The translations under genes and the position numbers were made by a program. From NCBI GenBank assembly GCA_037783545.1, contig JBBELK010001208.1:186001-250000 (forward strand): DNA of 64,000 bases, written 5' to 3'. Shown piece after piece: positions 1-10,690 of the stretch. The notes beneath the pieces are model-generated. The model did no database searches. It was not told the DNA's origin and saw nothing but the letters and a program-made list of their open reading frames with translations. Numbering within the stretch: position 1 is the stretch's first letter; each line of letters opens with the position of its first letter. The DNA is from Henricia sp. BOLD:AAB3569. Taxonomy: Eukaryota > Echinodermata > Asteroidea > Spinulosida > Echinasteridae.

Positions 1-2067
1 CGAAGGACTGAGCATGCGCACGACTCAGGAGTACACCAAAGAGGTGTGTACAGACAGCCACGGTTTGCGTGAGCAGTCAGGAAGCCCCAACCCAGTTTTT
101 CCTAAACTTTGAAATTTCTCTGCCATTTCCCGGCGAAAGTCTGTCAATTTTGTAGGACAAGTGCGCAATATAGAGAGTTTGGAGCATGCAAAATTTGAAG
201 TTCGTCGGAACATTTTTCGACCTCCAAATTTGCCGACGTTTGGACCACACTTTGACCAAATTGCCGAGCCAAACTGGGCTGCGTCAACGACAGTCCGAAG
301 GACTGAGCATGCGCACGACTCAGGAGTACACCAAAGAGGTGTGTACAGACAGCCACGGTTTGCGTGAGCAGTCAGGAAGCCCCAACCCAGTTTTCCCTAA
401 ACTTTGAAATTTCTCTGCCATTTCCAGGCGAAAGTCTGTCAATTTTTTAGGACAAGTGCGTAATATAGAGAGTTTGGAGCATGCAAAATTTGAAGTTCGT
501 CGGAACATTTTTCGACCTCCAAATTTGCCGACGTTTGGACCACACTTTGACCAAAATTGCCGAGCCAAACTGGGCTGCGTCAACGACAGTCCGAAGGACT
601 GAGCATGCGCACGACTCAGGAGTACACCAAAGAGGTGTGTACAGACAGCCACGGTTTGCGTGAGCAGTCAGGAAGCCCCAACCCAGTTTTCCCTAAACTT
701 TGAAATTTCTCTGCCATTTCCCGGCGAAAGTCTGTCATTTTTTTAGGACAAGTGCGCAATATAGAGAGTTTGGAGCATGCAAAATTTGAAGTTCGTCGGA
801 ACATTTTTCGGCCTCCAAATTTGCCGACGTTTGGACCACACTTTGACCAAATTGCCGAGCCAAACTGGGCTGCGTCAACGACAGTCCGAAGGACTGAGCA
901 TGCGCACGACTCAGGAGTACACCAAAGAGGTGTGTACAGACAACCACGGTTTGCGTGAGCAGTTAGGAAGCCCCAACCCAGTTTTCCCTAAACTTTGAAA
1001 TTTCTCTGCCATTTCCCGGCGAAAGTCTGTCAATTTTTTAGGACAAGTGCGCAATATAGAGAGTTTGAAGCATGCAAAATTTGAAGTTCGTCGGAACATT
1101 TTTCGATCTCCAAATTTGCCGACGTTTGGACCACACTTTAACCAAATTGTCGAGCCAAACTGGGCTGCGTCAACGACAGTCCGAAGGACTGAGCATGCGC
1201 ACGACTCAGGAGTACACCAAAGAGGTGTGTACAGACAGCCACGGTTTGCGTGAGCAGTCAGGAAGCCCCAACCCAGTTTTCCCTAAACTTTGAAATTTCT
1301 CTGCCATTTCCAGGCGAAAGTCTGTCAATTTTTTAGGACAAGTGCGTAATATAGAGAGTTTGGAGCATGCAAAATTTGAAGTTCGTCGGAACATTTTTCG
1401 ACCTCCAAATTTGCCGACGTTTGGACCACACTTTGACCAAATTGCCGAGCCAAACTGGGCTGCGTCAACGACAGTCCGAAGGACTGAGCATGCGCACGAC
1501 TCAGGAGTACCTCAAAGAGGTGTGTACAGACAGCCACGGTTTGCGTGAGCAGTCAGGAAGCCCCAAACCAGTTTTCCCTAAACTTTGAAATTTCTCTGCC
1601 ATTTCCCGGCGAAAGTTTGTCAATTTTGTAGGACAAGTGCGCAATATAGAGAGTTTGGAGCATGCAAAATTTGAAGTTCGTCGGAACATTTTTCGACCTC
1701 CAAATTTGCCGACGTTTGGACCACACTTTGACCAAATTGCCGAGCCAAATTGGGCTGCGTCAACGACATTCCGAAGGACTGAGCATGCGCACGACTCAGG
1801 AGTACACCAAAGAGGTGTGTACAGACAGCCACGGTTTGCGTGAGCAGTCAGGAAGCCCCAACCCAGTTTTTCCTAAACTTTGAAATTTCTCTGCCATTTC
1901 CCAAAGAAAGTCTGTCAATTTTTTAGGACAAGTGCGCAATATAGAGAGTTTGGAGCATGCAAAATTTGAAGTTCGTCGGAACATTTTTCGACCTCCAAAT
2001 TTGCCGACGTTTGGACCACACTTTGACCAAATTGCCGAGCCAAACTGGGCTGCGTCAACGACAGTCC

Positions 2068-3033
2068 GAATGACTGAGCATGCGCACGACTCAGGAGTAC
2101 ACCAAAGAGGTGTGTACAGACAGCCACGGTTTGCGTGAGCAGTCAGGAAGCCCCAACCCAGTTTTCCCTAAACTTTGAAATTTCTCTTCCATTTCCCGGC
2201 GAAAGGTTGTCATATTTTTAGGACAAGTGCGCAATATAGAGAGTTTGGAGCATGCAAAATTTGAAGTTCGTCGGAACATTTTTCGACCTCCAAATTTGCC
2301 GACGTTTGGACCACACTTTGACCAAATTGCCGAGCCAAACTGGGCTGCGTCAACGACAGTCCGAAGGACTGAGCATGCGCACGACTCAGGAGTACACCAA
2401 AGAGGTGTGTACAGACAGCCACGGTTTGCGTGAGCAGTCAGGAAGCCCCAACCCAGTTTTCCCTAAACTTTGAAATTTCTCTGCCATTTCCCGGCGAAAG
2501 TCTGTCAATTTTTTAGGACAAGTGCGTAATATAGAGAGTTTGGAGCATGCGAATGACTGAGCATGCGCACGACTCAGGAGTACACCAAAGAGGTGTGTAC
2601 AGACAGCCACGGTTTGCGTGAGCAGTCAGGAAGCCCCAACCCAGTTTTCCCTAAACTTTGAAATTTCTCTTCCATTTCCCGGCGAAAGGTTGTCATATTT
2701 TTAGGACAAGTGCGCAATATAGAGAGTTTGGAGCATGCAAAATTTGAAGTTCGTCGGAACATTTTTCGACCTCCAAATTTGCCGACGTTTGGACCACACT
2801 TTGACCAAATTGCCGAGCCAAACTGGGCTGCGTCAACGACAGTCCGAAGGACTGAGCATGCGCACGACTCAGGAGTACACCAAAGAGGTGTGTACAGACA
2901 GCCACGGTTTGCGTGAGCAGTCAGGAAGCCCCAACCCAGTTTTCCCTAAACTTTGAAATTTCTCTGCCATTTCCCGGCGAAAGTCTGTCAATTTTTTAGG
3001 ACAAGTGCGTAATATAGAGAGTTTGGAGCATGC
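2068..3033. repeat. 483-bp out-of-phase tandem duplication
   Basis: Positions 2068-2550 recur at 2551-3033. Both copies carry the unusual CTCTTCCATTTCCC followed by GAAAGGTTGTCATATTTTTAG, and both have GTGCGTAATATAG in place of GTGCGCAATATAG. The period is one full monomer plus 188 bp, so the exchange was not in phase with the 295-bp unit. That is unlike the other duplications in the array. Confidence 0.88.
2522..2709. repeat. Truncated 188-bp satellite monomer
   Basis: At 2550/2551 the sequence passes from TTGGAGCATGC directly to GAATGACTGAGCATGC. The roughly 107 bp that normally separate these two points are missing. The GAATGAC variant otherwise occurs only at 2068, exactly 483 bp upstream, and the sequence after the junction repeats the sequence after 2068. 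The short monomer is therefore the junction of an out-of-register 483-bp tandem duplication. A GCATGC motif near both breakpoints may have helped. Confidence 0.92.
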
Positions 3034-6000
3034 AAAATTTGAAGTTCGTCGGAACATTTTTCGACCTCCAAATTTGCCGACGTTTGGACCACACTTTGAC
3101 CAAATTTCCGAGCCAAACTGGGCTGTGTCAACGACAGTCCGAAGGACTGAGCATGCGCACGACTCAGGAGTACATCAAAGAGGTGTGTACAGACAGCCAC
3201 GGTTTGCGTGAGCAGTCAGGAAGCCCCAACCCAGTTTTCCCTAAACTTTGACATTTCTCTGCCATTTCCCGGCGAAAGTCTGTCAATTTTGTAGGACAAG
3301 TGCGCAATATAGAGAGTTTGGAGCATGCAAAATTTGAAGTTCGTCGGAACATTTTTCGACCTCCAAATTTGCCGACGTTTGGACCACACTTTGACCAAAT
3401 TGCCGAGCCAAATTGGGCTGCGTCAACGACAGTCCGAAGGACTGAGCATGCGCACGACTCAGGAGTACACCAAAGAGGTGTGTACAGACAGCCACGGTGT
3501 GCGTGAGCAGTCAGAAGCCCCAACTTAGTTTTTCCTAAACTTTAAAATTTCTCTGCCATTTCCCGACGAAAGTCTGTCAATTTTTTAGGACAAGTGCGTA
3601 ATATAGAGAGTTTGGAGCATGCAAAATTTGAAGTTCGTCGGAACATTTTTCGACCTCCAAATTTGCCGACGTTTGGACCACACTTTGACCAAATTGCCGA
3701 GCCAAACTGGGCTGCGTCAACGACAGTCCGAAGGACTGAGCATGCGCACGACTCAGGAGTACACCAAAGAGGTGTGTACAGACAGCCACGGTTTGCGTGA
3801 GCAGTCATGAAGCCCCAACCCAGTTTTCCCTAAACTCTGAAATTTCTCTGCCATTTCCCGGCGAAAGTCTGTAAATTTTTTAGGACAAGTGCGCAATATA
3901 GAGAGTTTGGAGCATGTAAAATTTGAAGTTCGTCGGAACATTTTTCGATCTCCAAATTTGCCGACGTTTGGATCACACTTTGACCAAATTGCCGAGCCAA
4001 ACTGGGCTGCGTCAACGACAGTCCGAAGGACTGAGCATGCGCACGACTCAGGAGTACATCAAAGAGGTGTGTTCAGACAGCCACGGTTTGCGTGAGCAGT
4101 CAGGAAGCCCCAACCCAGTTTTCCCTAACTTTGACATTTCTCTGCCATTTCCCGGCGAAAGTCTGTCAATTTTGTAGGACAAGTGCGCAATATAGAGAGT
4201 TTGGAGCATGCAAAATTTGAAGTTCGTCGGAACATTTTTCGACCTCCAAATTTGCCGACGTTTGGACCACACTTTGACCAAATTGCCGAGCCAAATTGGG
4301 CTGCGTCAACGACAGTCCGAAGGACTGAGCATGCGCACGACTCAGGAGTACACCAAAGAGGTGTGTACATACAGCCACGGTGTGGGTGAGCAGTCAGAAG
4401 CCCCAACTTAGTTTTTCCTAAACTTTAAAATTTCTCTGACATTTCCCGACGAAAGTCTGTCAATTGTTTAGGACAAGTGCGCAATATAGAGAGTTTGGAG
4501 CATGCAAAATTTGAAGTTCGTCGGAACATTTTTCGACCTCCAAATTTGCCGACGTTTGGACCACACTTTGACCAAATTGCCGAGCCAAACTGGGCTGCGT
4601 CAACGACAGTCCGAAGGACTGAGCATGCGCACGACTCAGGAGTACACCAAAGAGGTGTGTACAGACAGCCACGGTTTGCGTGAGCAGTCAGGAAGCCCCA
4701 ACCCAGTTTTCCCTAAACTTTGAAATTTCTCTGCCATTTCCCGGCGAAAGTCTGTCAATTTTTTAGGACAAGTGCGTAATATAGAGAGTTTGGAGCATGC
4801 AAAATTTGAAGTTCGTCGGAACATTTTTCGACCTCCAAATTTGCCGACGTTTGGACCACACTTTGACCAAATTTCCGAGCCAAACTGGGCTGTGTCAACG
4901 ACAGTCCGAAGGACTGAGCATGCGCACGACTCAGGAGTACATCAAAGAGGTGTGTACAGACAGCCACGGTTTGCGTGAGCAGTCAGGAAGCCCCAACCCA
5001 GTTTTCCCTAAACTTTGACATTTCTCTGCCATTTCCCGGCGAAAGTCTGTCAATTTTGTAGGACAAGTGCGCAATATAGAGAGTTTGGAGCATGCAAAAT
5101 TTGAAGTTCGTCGGAACATTTTTCGACCTCCAAATTTGCCGACGTTTGGACCACACTTTGACCAAATTGCCGAGCCAAATTGGGCTGCGTCAACGACAGT
5201 CCGAAGGACTGAGCATGCGCACGACTCAGGAGTACACCAAAGAGGTGTGTACAGACAGCCACGGTGTGCGTGAGCAGTCAGAAGCCCCAACTTAGTTTTT
5301 CCTAAACTTTAAAATTTCTCTGCCATTTCCCGACGAAAGTCTGTCAATTTTTTAGGACAAGTGCGTAATATAGAGAGTTTGGAGCATGCAAAATTTGAAG
5401 TTCGTCGGAACATTTTTCGACCTCCAAATTTGCCGACGTTTGGACCACACTTTGACCAAATTGCCGAGCCAAACTGGGCTGCGTCAACGACAGTCCGAAG
5501 GACTGAGCATGCGCACGACTCAGGAGTACACCAAAGAGGTGTGTACAGACAGCCACGGTTTGCGTGAGCAGTCATGAAGCCCCAACCCAGTTTTCCCTAA
5601 ACTCTGAAATTTCTCTGCCATTTCCCGGCGAAAGTCTGTAAATTTTTTAGGACAAGTGCGCAATATAGAGAGTTTGGAGCATGTAAAATTTGAAGTTCGT
5701 CGGAACATTTTTCGATCTCCAAATTTGCCGACGTTTGGATCACACTTTGACCAAATTGCCGAGCCAAACTGGGCTGCGTCAACGACAGTCCGAAGGACTG
5801 AGCATGCGCACGACTCAGGAGTACATCAAAGAGGTGTGTTCAGACAGCCACGGTTTGCGTGAGCAGTCAGGAAGCCCCAACCCAGTTTTCCCTAACTTTG
5901 ACATTTCTCTGCCATTTCCCGGCGAAAGTCTGTCAATTTTGTAGGACAAGTGCGCAATATAGAGAGTTTGGAGCATGCAAAATTTGAAGTTCGTCGGAAC

Positions 6001-6497
6001 ATTTTTCGACCTCCAAATTTGCCGACGTTTGGACCACACTTTGACCAAATTGCCGAGCCAAATTGGGCTGCGTCAACGACAGTCCGAAGGACTGAGCATG
6101 CGCACGACTCAGGAGTACACCAAAGAGGTGTGTACATACAGCCACGGTGTGGGTGAGCAGTCAGAAGCCCCAACTTAGTTTTTCCTAAACTTTAAAATTT
6201 CTCTGACATTTCCCGACGAAAGTCTGTCAATTGTTTAGGACAAGTGCGCAATATAGAGAGTTTGGAGCATGCAAAATTTGAAGTTCGTCGGAACATTTTT
6301 CGACCTCCAAATTTGCCGACGTTTGGACCACACTTTGACCAAATTGCCGAGCCAAACTGGGCTGCGTCAACGACAGTCCGAAGGACTGAGCATGCGCACG
6401 ACTCAGGAGTACACCAAAGAGGTGTGTACAGACAGCCACGGTTTGCGTGAGCAGTCAGGAAGCCCCAACCCAGTTTTCCCTAAACTTTGAAATTTCT
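2704..6497. repeat. Higher-order repeat, period 1767 bp (6 monomers, about 2 copies)
   Basis: Each variant between about 2704 and 4730 reappears 1767 bp downstream. Diagnostic pairs include GTGTGTTCAGACAG at 4067 and 5834, TTTCCCTAACTTTGAC (two bases lost) at about 4120 and 5887, TACATACAGCCACGGTGTGGG at about 4366 and 6133, and the GGATCACAC variant at 3969 and 5736. The unit is six monomers, with three bases fewer than 6 x 295 because of 1-bp and 2-bp losses. The match ends near 6497, where CTCTTCC replaces CTCTGCC. Confidence 0.88.
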
Positions 6498-6559
6498 CTT
6501 CCATTTCCCGGCGAAAGTCTGTCAATTTTTTAGGACAAGTGCGCAATATAGAGAGTTTG

Positions 6560-9500
6560 GAGCATGTAAAATTTGAAGTTCGTCGGAACATTTTTCGACC
6601 TCCAAATTTGCCGACGTTTGGACCACACTTTGACCAAATTGCCGAGCCAAATTGGGCTGCGTCAACGACAGTCCGAAGGACTGAGCATGCGCACGACTCA
6701 GGAGTACACCAAAGAGGTGTGTACAGACAGCCACGGTGTGCGTGAGCAGTCAGAAGCCCCAACTTAGTTTTTCCTAAACTTTAAAATTTATCTGCCATTT
6801 CCCGACGAAAGTCTGTCAATTCGTTAGGACAAGTGCGCAATATAGAGAGTTTGGAGCATGCAAAATTTGAAGTTCGTCGGAACATTTTTCGACCTCCAAA
6901 TTTGCCGACGTTTGGACCACACTTTGACCAAATTGCCGAGCCAAACTGGGCTGCGTCAACGACAGTCCGAAGGACTGAGCATGCGCACGACTCAGGAGTA
7001 CACCAAAGAGGTGTGTACAGACAGCCACGGTTTGCGTGAGCAGTCAGGAAGCCCCAACCCAGTTTTCCCTAAACTTTGAAATTTCTCTTCCATTTCCCGG
7101 CGAAAGTCTGTCATTTTTTTAGGACAAGTGCGCAATATAGAGAGTTTGCAGCATGCAAAATTTGAAGTTCGTCCGAACATTTTTCGACCTCCAAATTTGC
7201 CGACGTTTGGACCACACTTTGACCAAATTGCCGAGCCAAACTGGGCTGCGTCAACGACAGTCCGAAGGACTGAGCATGCGCACGACTCAGGAGTACACCA
7301 AAGAGGTGTGTACAGACAGCCACGGTTTGCGTGAGCAGTCAGGAAGCCCCAACCCAGTTTTCCCCAAACTTTGAAATTTCTCTGCCATTTCCCGGCGAAA
7401 GTCTGTCAATTTTTTAGGACAAGTGCGCAATATAGAGAGTTTGGAGCATGCAAAATTTGAAGTTCGTCGGAACATTTTTCGACCTCCAAATTTGCCGACG
7501 TTTGGACCACACTTTGACCAAATTGCCGAGCCAAACTGGGCTGCGTCAACGACAGTCCGAAGGACTGAGCATGCGCACGACTCAGGAGTACACCAAAGAG
7601 GTGTGTACAGACAGCCACGGTTTGCGTGAGCAGTCATGAAGCCCCAACCCAGTTTTCCCTAAACTTTGAAATTTCTCTGCCATTTCCCGGCGAAAGTCTG
7701 TCAATTTTGTAGGACAAGTGCGCAATATAGAGAGTTTGGAGCATGCAAAATTTGAAGTTCGTCGGAACATTTTTCGACCTCCAAATTTGCCGACGTTTGG
7801 ACCACACTTTGACCAAATTGCCGAGCCAAACTGGGCTGCGTCAACGACAGTCCGAAGGACTGAGCATGCGCACGACTCAGGAGTACACCAAAGAGGTGTG
7901 TACAGACAGCCACGGTTTGCGTGAGCAGTCAGGAAGCCCCAACCCAGTTTTTCCTAAACTTTGAAATTTCTCTGCCATTTCCCGGCGAAAGTCTGTCAAT
8001 TTTTTAGGAAAAGTGCGCAATATAGAGAGTTTGGAGCATGCAAAATTTGAAGTTCGTCGGAACATTTTTCGACCTCCAAATTTGCCGACGTTTGGACCAC
8101 ACTTTGACCAAATTTCCGAGCCAAACTGGGCTGCGTCAACGACAGTCCGAAGGACTGAGCATGCGCACGACTCAGGAGTACACCAAAGAGGTGTGTACAG
8201 ACAGCCACGGTTTGCGTGAGCAGTCAGGAAGCCCCAACCCAGTTTTCCCTAAACTTTGAAATTTCTCTGCCATTTCCCGGCGAAAGTCTGTCAATTTTTT
8301 AAGAAAAGTGCGCAATATAGAGAGTTTGGAGCATGCAAAATTTGAAGTTCGTCGGAACATTTTTCGACCTCCAAATTTGCCGACGTTTGGACCACACTTT
8401 GACCAAATTGCCGAGCCAAATTGGGCTGCGTCAACGACAGTCCGAAGGACTGAGCATGCGCACGACTCAGGAGTACACCAAAGAGGTGTGTACAGACAGC
8501 CACGGTGTGCGTGAGCAGTCAGAAGCCCCAACTTAGTTTTTCCTAAACTTTAAAATTTCTCTGCCATTTCCCGACGAAAGTCTGTCAATTTTTTAGGACA
8601 AGTGCGCAATATAGATAGTTTGGAGCATGTAAAATTTGAAGTTCGTCGGAACATTTTTCGACCTCCAAATTTGCCGACGTTTGGACCACACTTTGACCAA
8701 ATTGCCGAGCCAAATTGGGCTGCGTCAACGACAGTCCGAAGGACTGAGCATGCGCACGACTCAGGAGTACACCAAAGAGGTGTGTACAGACAGCCACGGT
8801 GTGCGTGAGCAGTCAGAAGCCCCAACTTAGTTTTTCCTAAACTTTAAAATTTATCTGCCATTTCCCGACGAAAGTCTGTCAATTTGTTAGGACAAGTGCG
8901 CAATATAGAGAGTTTGGAGCATGCAAAATTTGAAGTTCGTCGGAACATTTTTCGACCTCCAAATTTGCCGACGTTTGGACCACACTTTGACCAAATTGCC
9001 GAGCCAAACTGGGCTGCGTCAACGACAGTCCGAAGGACTGAGCATGCGCACGACTCAGGAGTACACCAAAGAGGTGTGTACAGACAGCCACGGTTTGCGT
9101 GAGCAGTCAGGAAGCCCCAACCCAGTTTTCCCTAAACTTTGAAATTTCTCTTCCATTTCCCGGCGAAAGTCTGTCATTTTTTTAGGACAAGTGCGCAATA
9201 TAGAGAGTTTGCAGCATGCAAAATTTGAAGTTCGTCCGAACATTTTTCGACCTCCAAATTTGCCGACGTTTGGACCACACTTTGACCAAATTGCCGATCC
9301 AAACTGGGCTGCGTCAACGACAGTCCGAAGGACTGAGCATGCGCACGACTCAGGAGTACACCAAAGAGGTGTGTACAGACAGCCACGGTTTGCGTGAGCA
9401 GTCAGGAAGCCCCAACCCAGTTTTCCCCAAACTTTGAAATTTCTCTGCCATTTCCCGGCGAAAGTCTGTCAATTTTTTAGGACAAGTGCGCAATATAGAG

Positions 9501-10690
9501 AGTTTGGAGCATGCAAAATTTGAAGTTCGTCGGAACATTTTTCGACCTCCAAATTTGCCGACGTTTGGACCACACTTTGACCAAATTGCCGAGCCAAACT
9601 GGGCTGCGTCAACGACAGTCCGAAGGACTGAGCATGCGCACGACTCAGGAGTACACCAAAGAGGTGTGTACAGACAGCCACGGTTTGCGTGAGCAGTCAT
9701 GAAGCCCCAACCCAGTTTTCCCTAAACTTTGAAATTTCTCTGCCATTTCCCGGCGAAAGTCTGTCAATTTTGTAGGACAAGTGCGCAATATAGAGAGTTT
9801 GGAGCATGCAAAATTTGAAGTTCGTCGGAACATTTTTCGACCTCCAAATTTGCCGACGTTTGGACCACACTTTGACCAAATTGCCGAGCCAAACTGGGCT
9901 GCGTCAACGACAGTCCGAAGGACTGAGCATGCGCACGACTCAGGAGTACACCAAAGAGGTGTGTACAGACAGCCACGGTTTGCGTGAGCAGTCAGGAAGC
10001 CCCAACCCAGTTTTTCCTAAACTTTGAAATTTCTCTGCCATTTCCCGGCGAAAGTCTGTCAATTTTTTAGGAAAAGTGCGCAATATAGAGAGTTTGGAGC
10101 ATGCAAAATTTGAAGTTCGTCGGAACATTTTTCGACCTCCAAATTTGCCGACGTTTGGACCACACTTTGACCAAATTTCCGAGCCAAACTGGGCTGCGTC
10201 AACGACAGTCCGAAGGACTGAGCATGCGCACGACTCAGGAGTACACCAAAGAGGTGTGTACAGACAGCCACGGTTTGCGTGAGCAGTCAGGAAGCCCCAA
10301 CCCAGTTTTCCCTAAACTTTGAAATTTCTCTGCCATTTCCCGGCGAAAGTCTGTCAATTTTTTAAGAAAAGTGCGCAATATAGAGAGTTTGGAGCATGCA
10401 AAATTTGAAGTTCGTCGGAACATTTTTCGACCTCCAAATTTGCCGACGTTTGGACCACACTTTGACCAAATTGCCGAGCCAAATTGGGCTGCGTCAACGA
10501 CAGTCCGAAGGACTGAGCATGCGCACGACTCAGGAGTACACCAAAGAGGTGTGTACAGACAGCCACGGTGTGCGTGAGCAGTCAGAAGCCCCAACTTAGT
10601 TTTTCCTAAACTTTAAAATTTCTCTGCCATTTCCCGACGAAAGTCTGTCAATTTTTTAGGACAAGTGCGCAATATAGATAGTTTGGAGCA
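6560..10690. repeat. Higher-order repeat, period 2063 bp (7 monomers, about 2 copies)
   Basis: Variants recur at a spacing of 2063 bp: AAAATTTATCTGCC at 6783 and 8846, GTTTGCAGCATGC with CGTCCGAAC at about 7145 and 9208, TTTTCCCCAAAC at 7359 and 9422, AGGAAAAGTGCGC at 8006 and 10069, TTAAGAAAAGTGC at 8299 and 10362, and ATAGATAGTTTGG at 8613 and 10676. The few differences between the copies, such as GCCGATCCAAAC at about 9293, imply a recent duplication. Confidence 0.87.
7423..7717. repeat. Representative 295-bp satellite monomer
   Basis: This copy is close to the majority sequence. It holds three small dyad structures. CAGTCC-GAA-GGACTG at 7553-7567 is a 6-bp stem with a 3-nt loop. ACACC-AAAGA-GGTGT at 7590-7604 is a 5-bp stem with a 5-nt loop. 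The near-palindrome TGAGCATGCGCA at 7566-7577 differs at one base from the consensus site of the NRF-1 transcription factor. The stretch from GAGCCAAACTGGGC through CAGGAGTACACC hardly varies between copies. The stretch around CTCTGCCATTTCCCGGCGAAAGTCTGTCAATTTTTTAG, about 120 bp further on, carries most of the differences. No coding function is proposed; the structural notes are read directly from the sequence. Confidence 0.9.

Noticed and set aside
161..367. Recurrent 60-75-codon open frames in every monomer on both strands
   Set aside because: They are identical in each repeat by descent, change reading frame from monomer to monomer because 295 is not divisible by three, overlap one another on both strands and resemble no protein family I know.
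7423..7717. CENP-B box in the satellite monomer
   Set aside because: I looked for TTCG followed at the right spacing by A and CGGG on both strands. The closest, TTTCGCCGGGAAATGG on the minus strand, fails at the A and at CGGG.
7423..7717. RNA polymerase III B box, suggesting a SINE-derived satellite
   Set aside because: AGTTCGTCGG resembles only half of the B-box consensus, and there is no A box at suitable distance, no A-tail and no tRNA-like fold.
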